6,191 nucleotides of DNA from Candidatus Rokuibacteriota bacterium. GTDB taxonomy: Bacteria; Methylomirabilota; Methylomirabilia; Rokubacteriales; CSP1-6. Where the stretch lies: positions 1-6,191 of the forward strand of contig QHRS01000024.1 of assembly GCA_003221435.1 (NCBI GenBank). Reading direction: 5' to 3'. Of the stretch, positions 1 through 4,833 are shown piece by piece. The position numbers and the translations under genes were made by a program. Numbering within the stretch: the stretch's first letter is position 1; each line of letters starts with the position of its first letter. Below the pieces are notes generated by a model. The model did not search any database. It saw nothing but the letters and a program-made list of their open reading frames with translations, and had not been told where the DNA came from.

Positions 1-176
1 GAGGAGTACCAGGTCGGGATGTTGGTCTCATGACTGAGGCTCAGGAGACGAACGATCTCGGACTCCCAGCCGAAGCCGTAGCGCGCGACCTCGACGCCGA
101 GACCCGCCAGGGTCAGGGCGATCCAGGCGAGGCCCAGGAAGCGGTTGATCCGGGCCAAGGGGATCGTGATCGGCAT
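1..176 (-). CDS. Hypothetical membrane protein, N-terminal part (cut by left edge)
   Basis: Only the first 58 codons are inside the window; the gene continues past base 1. The translation begins MPITIPLARINRFLGL and has one clear hydrophobic segment at residues 13-31, probably a signal anchor or first membrane span. After it comes a more polar stretch ending in LSHETNIPTWYS. The motif N-[IL]-P-T-W-[YF]-S just before a further hydrophobic region recurs, as I remember it, in small uncharacterised multi-span membrane proteins, so more spans probably follow. The ATG at 174-176 is supported by a strong Shine-Dalgarno sequence five bases upstream and by a promoter-like sequence further up. The gene diverges from the polytopic membrane protein starting at 388. 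I do not recognise a function. The reading frame is open throughout, and the start is well supported. Confidence 0.72.
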   Translation of the reverse strand, partial: MPITIPLARINRFLGLAWIALTLAGLGVEVARYGFGWESEIVRLLSLSHETNIPTWYS

Positions 177-181
177 CGTTC

Positions 182-188
182 TCACCTC
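182..188 (-). promoter_or_regulatory. Shine-Dalgarno site of the left-edge membrane protein gene
   Basis: Read on the minus strand the sequence is GAGGTGA, five bases before the ATG at 176. It is the best ribosome binding site in the window, and it supports a gene that would otherwise be judged on 58 codons. Confidence 0.7.
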
Positions 189-231
189 GGGGTGGGCCTG
201 GCCCCGTGGGAAGGCCCCGGCAATCGCGGGA

Positions 232-260
232 ACATTACGCCCGTCGCGCGCGATTGTCAC
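232..260 (-). promoter_or_regulatory. Putative sigma70-type promoter for the left-edge gene
   Basis: On the minus strand GTGACA (255-260) is followed after exactly 17 bases by TAATGT (232-237). The -35 box matches TTGACA at five of six positions; the -10 box is weaker, matching TATAAT at three of six. Transcription would begin near 225, leaving a leader of about 50 bases that contains the Shine-Dalgarno site. The placement and the divergent gene layout support it, but the -10 box is poor and no experiment is visible here. Confidence 0.4.
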
Positions 261-267
261 CTCGGCC

Positions 268-296
268 TTGACAGCCCCGGTGGGTCGCAGTATGAA
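268..296 (+). promoter_or_regulatory. Putative sigma70-type promoter for the polytopic membrane protein gene
   Basis: A perfect -35 box TTGACA (268-273) is followed after the ideal 17 bases by TATGAA (291-296), which matches TATAAT at four of six positions. Transcription would begin near 303. This matters for the gene start, because the in-frame ATG at 292 lies inside the -10 box and could not be translated from this transcript, whereas the ATG at 388 would have a leader of about 85 bases. It lies back to back with the minus-strand promoter at 232-260. Confidence 0.55.
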
Positions 297-387
297 TCCA
301 CGGGTCGGCCGCGGCGCAGACCGCGCAAACCTTCCGGAGAGGCCGCGGGAGCTCCGCGCGCTGGGGAAGCGGGGCAGGCAGGTCCAG

Positions 388-1473
388 ATGCCCGACGTCT
401 ACGCGAAGTCGGAAGCCGCCGCGCGGCCGTCCGTGGGCTCGACTTTCATCGTCGCCCCGTTTTACGACTTCATCTTCTTCATTCTCTCGCCCGTGCTCGC
501 CCTCGGTCTCGGGATCCTGATCGCGGAGACCCGCCTCTTCTCGCAGCAGGTCACCGTTCCGATCTTCGATGCCAGGGGCACCGTCTCCGGGATCTTCATC
601 GGGACCTTCATCATGGCCCACCTGTTCATCGTCTTCTTCCGAAGCAACGGCAACCAGAAAATCTTCCAGCTCTACCCGGTCAGATTCACGGTTGTGCCGG
701 TCGCCCTCTTCCTCTTGATGTGCGGATCTCGATGGCTCTCCGTGGCCATGTACGTTCTCGCGATCTGGTGGGACGTCTACCACTCGAGCCTGCAGACCTT
801 CGGCCTGGGCCGGATCTATGACGTGCGGCAAGGCAACAGCGCCCAGGTGGGGAGGCGGCTCGACTACCTGCTGAACCTCCTCCTGTACGCGGGGCCAATT
901 CTGTCTGGTGCGACCCTGATGATGCACACGGAGGAATTCCGGGAGTTCGAGCGCGTAGGCTCGACCCTCTTCGCGCACCTGGGGGACGCCATCAATGCGC
1001 GCCAGGCGATCCTGAGGGCAGCCATCCTGGGCCTCGGGATCCCGTTCCTCTTTTATTACGTGCTGGCGTACTGGAGATACGCGAGGCAAGGGTACAGAGT
1101 CTCCCTCCAGAAGGTGGTGCTTCTCCTGTCCACGGCCGCCTGTTCCATCTACACCTGGGGCTTCAACAGCTTCGGCGAGGCCTTCTTCATCATGAATTTC
1201 TTCCACGCCTTCCAGTACTTTGGTCTTGTCTGGTGGAGCGAGAGGAAGTCCATGACGTCGTTGTTCCGCCTGAGCGGGGTGCGCGGGGGCGGGGCGCTGA
1301 CCTTGATCCTGTTCCTGCTGATCGCCTTCGGCTACGGGCTGTGGGCGCACGCGACCGATGCGGAGAAGTTCGGGGGGAACATCGACATCGCCTTCAACGT
1401 GGTCACGGTCGTGTCGCTCATGCACTTCTGGTACGACGGGTTCATCTGGTCGGTGCGAAAGAGCCAGGTCTGA
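388..1473 (+). CDS. Polytopic membrane protein with conserved-looking histidines, function unknown
   Basis: The 361-residue product has about nine or ten hydrophobic spans, roughly at residues 20-45, 67-85, 99-113, 116-130, 160-178, 209-228, 241-258, 262-283, 302-321 and 332-347. Polar residues sit in or next to the spans: H78 in FIMAHLF, D129 and H132 in WWDVYHSSLQTFGLGRIYD, H273 in NFFHAFQYFGLVWW, and H346 with D350 in the C-terminal MHFWYDGFIWSVRK. A spread of membrane histidines and aspartates can bind a metal, as in Brp/Blh-type carotenoid dioxygenases or membrane hydroxylases. No diagnostic motif of those families is certain here, so this is only a suggestion. The C-terminal H-x3-D-G-x-I-W-x-x-R pattern resembles the end of some uncharacterised bacterial membrane proteins. 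The ATG at 388 is preferred over the in-frame ATG at 292, which lies inside the promoter -10 box, and over still earlier starts that would add a non-hydrophobic, arginine-rich leader. The ribosome site is weak (AGGT four bases upstream). The 3' end overlaps the convergent TPR-PDZ gene by 32 bases. Confidence 0.85.
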   Translation: MPDVYAKSEAAARPSVGSTFIVAPFYDFIFFILSPVLALGLGILIAETRLFSQQVTVPIFDARGTVSGIFIGTFIMAHLFIVFFRSNGNQKIFQLYPVRFTVVPVALFLLMCGSRWLSVAMYVLAIWWDVYHSSLQTFGLGRIYDVRQGNSAQVGRRLDYLLNLLLYAGPILSGATLMMHTEEFREFERVGSTLFAHLGDAINARQAILRAAILGLGIPFLFYYVLAYWRYARQGYRVSLQKVVLLLSTAACSIYTWGFNSFGEAFFIMNFFHAFQYFGLVWWSERKSMTSLFRLSGVRGGGALTLILFLLIAFGYGLWAHATDAEKFGGNIDIAFNVVTVVSLMHFWYDGFIWSVRKSQV

Positions 1474-2743
1474 TCACGGCCGTCATCTTGCGTCCCTCGC
1501 GGATCAACCCGAGCGTCACCGGCTGCCCCGGCGCCTTGCGGCGCTCGAGGTCCGCCAGCCTCCGCGGGTTGGCCGCTCCACCGTCGATCGTCAGGAGCAC
1601 ATCTCCGGCCGTGAGGCCGGCACGCGCGGCCGGGCCCCCGTCGCGGACCCGAACGACCGACAGGCCGACGCCGGGCTTCAAGGACAGGGAGGCTCGGTCC
1701 TCCTCGTCCAGGTCCGCGGCGCGGAAGCCGAGGAGGACGTTCCGGATCTCCGCCTCGGTCCGGTCGAAGGCGTACTGATCCTTCTCTCCGGACTGGAGGC
1801 AGCGCCGCCAGAGCGCGACCGCGGCGGCACGGTCGTCCTGAAGCAAACGCTGGGTCGCAGCGAAGAGGGAGGCCTCGCAGGCGCGCTCGCCCAGCCGGCT
1901 CCTGTCCATGGAGCCTGCCGCATTCAGGAGATCCTGCTCGGTCCTCTTCCCCTGGAGGAAGCCCGAGAGCTCCGAGAGCCAGGCGTCGCGGCGTCGCGGC
2001 TTGGTCCCTCTGAGGTACGCGCCAAGCTCCTCGGTCGCGCCCTGGCGGTCACCGAGCCGCGCGCGCGCCGACCAGAGGAGAAGGCTGGCGCGGTTGCGAT
2101 CCGCGCCGGCGGCGAGGAGATGGCGAGCCCGGCGGTAATCGCCCGCGGCCTCCCGCCACTGGCCCTGGTCATAGAAGAGGTCGCCGCGCCGCAGATACCC
2201 CCTGCCATTCTCGGGTGCGATGGCGATCGCCCGGTCGAAGTCCTTTAGCGCGCCCGGCTCGTCCCCGATCCTCTGCCTCGCGACCGCGCGGCCTCTGTAG
2301 TGATCGGCGCTCTCGGGATCGAGCCCGACGGCGTTCGTGTAATCCTCGATCGCGCGCTTGAGGTGGTCGCGCGCGACCTCGACGGCGGCGCGGCCGGCGT
2401 GAGCCTCGGCGTTCGCGGGGTCCAGCCGGATCGCCTGATCGTAATCGGCGATGGCTGCCTCGCGGTTCCCCATCCGGTTCCTGGCGAAGCCGCGCGTGAC
2501 GTAGGAATCAGCACGGGAGGGATCGAGCGCGAGGGAGCGGGTCAGGTTCTCGATCCCCTCCGCGTACTTCCCCCGCTCGATGTCCGAGACCCCGCGGTTG
2601 TGGTACCCGACCGCGTCCGTCGGCAGACGCGCCACCTTGGAGACGACGTTCGCCAGGACGACGAGGGCGACGAGAACAAGGAACGACCAGCGGACGACGG
2701 GGCGATACACCCAGTGGGGAGCCTGGGGAGCGGGTCGCTCCAT
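1442..2743 (-). CDS. Membrane-anchored TPR protein with C-terminal PDZ domain
   Basis: The 433-residue product has an N-terminal membrane anchor (about residues 18-35) with basic residues before it, so the rest is likely periplasmic or extracytoplasmic. Five tetratricopeptide repeats follow at about residues 46-79, 80-113, 114-147, 148-181 and 182-215. They show the usual A-I-x-D-[YF]-x-x-A-[IV]-x-L-[DA]-P pattern, with a degenerate sixth repeat near 216-249. Residues 250-330 (WLSELSGFLQGKRTEQDLL, then a CEA...L..GD..AA..LW..CL pattern) look like the tail of NlpI-type TPR lipoproteins. Residues 355-425 form a PDZ domain, with GVGLSVV as the carboxylate-binding loop and the core GPAARAGLTAGDVLLTIDG. 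There is no protease domain, so the protein is probably a scaffold or adaptor holding other envelope proteins; its partner is unknown. It starts 16 bases after the flavoprotein stop and probably shares its transcript. No Shine-Dalgarno sequence is visible, so translation may be coupled. AGA/AGG make up 11 of 60 arginine codons, more than in the genes to the right. Confidence 0.9.
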   Translation of the reverse strand: MERPAPQAPHWVYRPVVRWSFLVLVALVVLANVVSKVARLPTDAVGYHNRGVSDIERGKYAEGIENLTRSLALDPSRADSYVTRGFARNRMGNREAAIADYDQAIRLDPANAEAHAGRAAVEVARDHLKRAIEDYTNAVGLDPESADHYRGRAVARQRIGDEPGALKDFDRAIAIAPENGRGYLRRGDLFYDQGQWREAAGDYRRARHLLAAGADRNRASLLLWSARARLGDRQGATEELGAYLRGTKPRRRDAWLSELSGFLQGKRTEQDLLNAAGSMDRSRLGERACEASLFAATQRLLQDDRAAAVALWRRCLQSGEKDQYAFDRTEAEIRNVLLGFRAADLDEEDRASLSLKPGVGLSVVRVRDGGPAARAGLTAGDVLLTIDGGAANPRRLADLERRKAPGQPVTLGLIREGRKMTAVIRPGSFAPTR

Positions 2744-2759
2744 CGCGTGCCGTGCGCGA

Positions 2760-3920
2760 TCAGCGCATGAGCGTCCGCAGGAGCAGCCCGCTCAGCCCTC
2801 GATGCCGCACCAGCGCCAGGATCAGGTCGCGGTGCCAGTTGAAGCGGGCGGTGGCGTGGAGCAAGGCCTGTAGGTCATGGCGTGCGAGCGCCCGCACGAG
2901 CGCGTCGATCTCCGTGTCGCTCAGCCGGGTCAGGAGGTAGCGGAACCAGCTCGCCACCCGCAGCTCCGGCCCCAGCCGCTCCTGCCAGCGCCGCTCGTAG
3001 CCGCTGAGGAAGCCCTCATCGAGCCGTCCTTGCTGGAAGCCCTCGATGAGAGTGTCGGCGGCGATGGAGGCCGTCAGCAGGCCGTAGAAGATGCCTCCCC
3101 CAGTCGTGGGCTTGGTGAGTCCGCCGGCATCGCCGACGACGAGCAGGCGCTCGGCGTACGTCTTGCCGATGTGCCCGACGGGTACGAGCCGCCGGACCGG
3201 CGTGCCGGGCTCCGCGAGCAGCCGCTGGCGGAGGTCGGCGCGGGCCACCAGTCGGTCGAGGCAGGCGCCGGCGTCGCCGCTTGCCATGACGCCGATCTTC
3301 AGGCGGTCGCGACCGGCCCGCCTGACCGGCACGACCCAGGCGAAGCCATCGGGCGCAACGCGGCGGCCGACGTGGAGGTCGATGCCGTCCGCGGCCACGG
3401 CGTCGACCTCGAGCTGCGCCGTGTGGAGGACGCGACCCGGCAGCCCGAGGCCGAGCAGACGCTGGAAGCGATAGCAGACGCCGCACGCGAGCACGCAGGC
3501 CCGCGCCCGGACCCTGCGCTCGCCCGCGGCGACATCAACGCCGTCATCGCCCAGGCTGATGCTGCTTACGCGGGCGCCCGTCGCGATCACGGCGCCGGCC
3601 TCGCGGGCCTGCGCGGCCAGGCTGCGGTCGAGCGCGCCGCGATCGATGGCGAGGATTTGTTCGCGCCAGCCTCCGTCCCAGACGATGTCGGCCGCGGGGC
3701 CACTCGGGGGCCACAGGTGAGCCCGGCGCACACGCTTGAGGACGATGTCCTCGGTGAGCTTGACCAGTTCCGCCGTCTCGAGCGAGATGACACCGGTGCA
3801 GTGCACCGGCTCGCCGATGTCGGGATGCTCCTCGAACACCATGACGTCGAGGCCGGCTTCCGCGCAACGAGCGGCGACGAACAAGCCCGCCGGTCCCCCG
3901 CCCACGACGGCCACGTCCAT
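2760..3920 (-). CDS. Geranylgeranyl reductase family FAD-dependent oxidoreductase
   Basis: The 386-residue product is a complete flavoprotein of the geranylgeranyl reductase/p-hydroxybenzoate hydroxylase fold. The N-terminus MDVAVVGGGPAGL is the FAD-binding Rossmann motif, with an acidic E30 ending the second strand. H40-C41-T-G-V occupies the position of the family's Cys-Gly element. GFAWVVPV (192-199) corresponds to the Y-x-W-x-F-P substrate motif. VVGDAGGLTKPTTGGGIFYG (261-280) is the second FAD-contact block typical of this family. Known members reduce isoprenoid double bonds in chlorophyll side chains, menaquinone or archaeal lipids; substrates of soil-bacterial members are mostly unknown, and nothing here identifies this one. 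No photosynthesis genes are nearby, so a quinone or membrane isoprenoid is the likelier target. The ATG at 3920 is chosen because the Rossmann motif begins at residue 2 and AAGG lies eight bases upstream; the frame extends further up but reads as non-family sequence. Upstream is the SDR gene, downstream the TPR-PDZ gene. Confidence 0.9.
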   Translation of the reverse strand: MDVAVVGGGPAGLFVAARCAEAGLDVMVFEEHPDIGEPVHCTGVISLETAELVKLTEDIVLKRVRRAHLWPPSGPAADIVWDGGWREQILAIDRGALDRSLAAQAREAGAVIATGARVSSISLGDDGVDVAAGERRVRARACVLACGVCYRFQRLLGLGLPGRVLHTAQLEVDAVAADGIDLHVGRRVAPDGFAWVVPVRRAGRDRLKIGVMASGDAGACLDRLVARADLRQRLLAEPGTPVRRLVPVGHIGKTYAERLLVVGDAGGLTKPTTGGGIFYGLLTASIAADTLIEGFQQGRLDEGFLSGYERRWQERLGPELRVASWFRYLLTRLSDTEIDALVRALARHDLQALLHATARFNWHRDLILALVRHRGLSGLLLRTLMR

Positions 3921-3928
3921 CGGTGTCG

Positions 3929-3932
3929 CCTT
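3929..3932 (-). promoter_or_regulatory. Shine-Dalgarno site deciding the flavoprotein start
   Basis: On the minus strand AAGG lies eight bases before the ATG at 3920. It supports starting the flavoprotein directly at its Rossmann motif instead of at the upstream in-frame codon at 4133, which lies inside the SDR gene. Confidence 0.5.
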
Positions 3933-3940
3933 AGAGGGAG

Positions 3941-3954
3941 CCCCGTCTCCGGGG
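3941..3954 (-). other. Intercistronic GC hairpin with GAGA loop
   Basis: In the 46-base gap between the SDR stop and the flavoprotein start, the minus-strand RNA reads CCCCG-GAGA-CGGGG. This is a perfect five-pair GC stem closed by a GNRA-type tetraloop, ending 20 bases before the flavoprotein ATG. No run of U follows, so it is not a standard terminator. It could stabilise or process the message, or partly attenuate it. The stem is short and in a GC-rich background may be chance. Confidence 0.3.
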
Positions 3955-3966
3955 GAACCGCGCACG

Positions 3967-4737
3967 CTACACCGCCGCGGACATGCCGCCGTCGAAATTA
4001 ATGGCAGTCCCCGTGATGTAGGCTGCGCGCTCGGAGGCGAGGAAGGCGACGAGGTCCGCGAACTCCTGGGCCTCGCCGACGCGGCCGAGCGGAACGCGCC
4101 GCGCGACGTCCCGATAGTACGCGTCCAGGTCACCTTTCGCGCGACGCTCCCACTGCGCGCTCTTCACGAGACCGAGGCACACGGTGTTCACGAGAATGTG
4201 GTCGACGGCGTACTCGTTGGCGAGCGACTTCGTCAGGTTGATGCCGGCGGCGCGCGTGACGCTCGTCGGCAGTGACCGGGCCGCGGGCGCCTTGCCGCCG
4301 ACCGTCGTGACGTTGATGATGCGGCCCGCGCCGCGCCGCCGCATGTGCGGGATCACGAGGCGGCAGAATCGCACGGCCGCCATGAGCTTCAGCTCGAGGT
4401 CGGCCTCCCAGGCGCGGTCATCAACCTGCTCGAAGCCGGCGGCCGCGGACGTCCCGGCGTTGTTGACGAGAATGTCGACGCCGCCGAAGCGCGCGACGGC
4501 GGCGGCGACGAACGCCTCGACCTCGTCGGGTCGCGTGACGTCCGCAGGCTGTGCGAGCACCTCCGCGCCGGTCGCGCGGCGGATCTCGTCGGCCGCGCGC
4601 TCCAGCACGTCCTTGCGCCGAGCGCAGACGGCAAGGCGCGCGCCCTCGACCGCGAAGCGGTCGGCGCAGGCGCGGCCGAGCCCCTGGCTCGCGCCGGTGA
4701 TGATCGCAACCTTTCCCCCGAGTCCCAGCTCCAGCAT
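3967..4737 (-). CDS. SDR-family protein lacking the canonical Ser-Tyr-Lys triad
   Basis: The 256-residue length and fold match classical short-chain dehydrogenases. TGASQGLG (14-21) is the nucleotide-binding glycine motif, D66 in PADVT contacts adenine, NNAG lies at 92-95, and the C-terminus ITGTAINFDGGMSA is typical of FabG-like members. C39-A-R-R and the lack of an acid after strand 2 suggest NADP preference. The active site is unusual: where family members read I-N-[IV]-S-S-V the protein has INVTTV (T144/T145), and the Y-x-x-x-K position reads TSVTR (T158, R162). The structural Asn of helix 4 appears to be K117. The block LPTSVTRAAGINLTKSLANE resembles, from memory, a recurring divergent SDR subgroup, so this is probably not a simple mutation. 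It may catalyse differently, bind a ligand only, or act on acyl-CoA or ketone substrates by a modified mechanism. The ATG at 4737 is chosen because it starts the fold; an upstream in-frame TTG at 4758 adds seven residues without a ribosome site. It is probably the first gene of the set running to 1442. Confidence 0.9.
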   Translation of the reverse strand: MLELGLGGKVAIITGASQGLGRACADRFAVEGARLAVCARRKDVLERAADEIRRATGAEVLAQPADVTRPDEVEAFVAAAVARFGGVDILVNNAGTSAAAGFEQVDDRAWEADLELKLMAAVRFCRLVIPHMRRRGAGRIINVTTVGGKAPAARSLPTSVTRAAGINLTKSLANEYAVDHILVNTVCLGLVKSAQWERRAKGDLDAYYRDVARRVPLGRVGEAQEFADLVAFLASERAAYITGTAINFDGGMSAAV

Positions 4738-4746
4738 GGCCGGTGT

Positions 4747-4775
4747 AGTGAAGCACAAAAGAGGCAGCTTGTCAG
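4747..4775 (-). promoter_or_regulatory. Possible promoter for the SDR gene
   Basis: On the minus strand CTGACA (4770-4775) is followed after 17 bases by TTCACT (4747-4752). The -35 box matches five of six positions, the -10 box only three of six. Transcription would begin about three bases before the ATG at 4737, giving an almost leaderless message, in keeping with the absence of a Shine-Dalgarno sequence there. The weak -10 box keeps confidence low. Confidence 0.27.
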
Positions 4776-4795
4776 GGGGGGACTCGCGCCGGCGG

Positions 4796-4824
4796 TTGAC
4801 AACCCCTCAGCGTTCGCCCACAGT
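4796..4824 (+). promoter_or_regulatory. Possible promoter for the hydroxyacid dehydrogenase gene
   Basis: A perfect -35 box TTGACA (4796-4801) is followed after 17 bases by CACAGT (4819-4824), which matches TATAAT at only three of six positions. Transcription would start near 4831, a few bases before the GTG at 4834. That predicts a near-leaderless transcript and agrees with the missing ribosome binding site. It diverges from the possible SDR promoter in the same 96-base gap. Confidence 0.33.
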
Positions 4825-4833
4825 CTCCTCGCC

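Noticed and set aside
292..387. Longer N-terminus for the polytopic membrane protein from the ATG at 292 or an earlier start
   Set aside because: The added sequence is arginine-rich and not family-like, and the ATG at 292 lies inside the predicted -10 box.
235..1425. 396-codon open frame on the minus strand opposite the polytopic membrane protein
   Set aside because: It is rich in charged residues, histidine and proline with no domain, and mirrors a well-supported membrane protein; long antisense frames are expected at this GC content.
1982..2000. Direct tandem repeat of GGCGTCGC, two copies plus GGC
   Set aside because: It encodes an arginine-rich turn in the TPR-PDZ protein and two copies of eight bases in GC-rich DNA are unremarkable.
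1358..2248. 296-codon plus-strand frame opposite the TPR-PDZ gene
   Set aside because: It overlaps the end of the membrane protein in another frame and has no motif, while the opposite strand shows regular TPR repeats and a PDZ domain.
2877..4001. 374-codon plus-strand frame opposite the flavoprotein
   Set aside because: The opposite strand carries unmistakable FAD-binding motifs; this frame has low-complexity composition and no recognisable domain.
4345..4833. Extension of the dehydrogenase frame upstream to 4345
   Set aside because: It runs antisense through the SDR gene, and the family N-terminus begins at the GTG at 4834.
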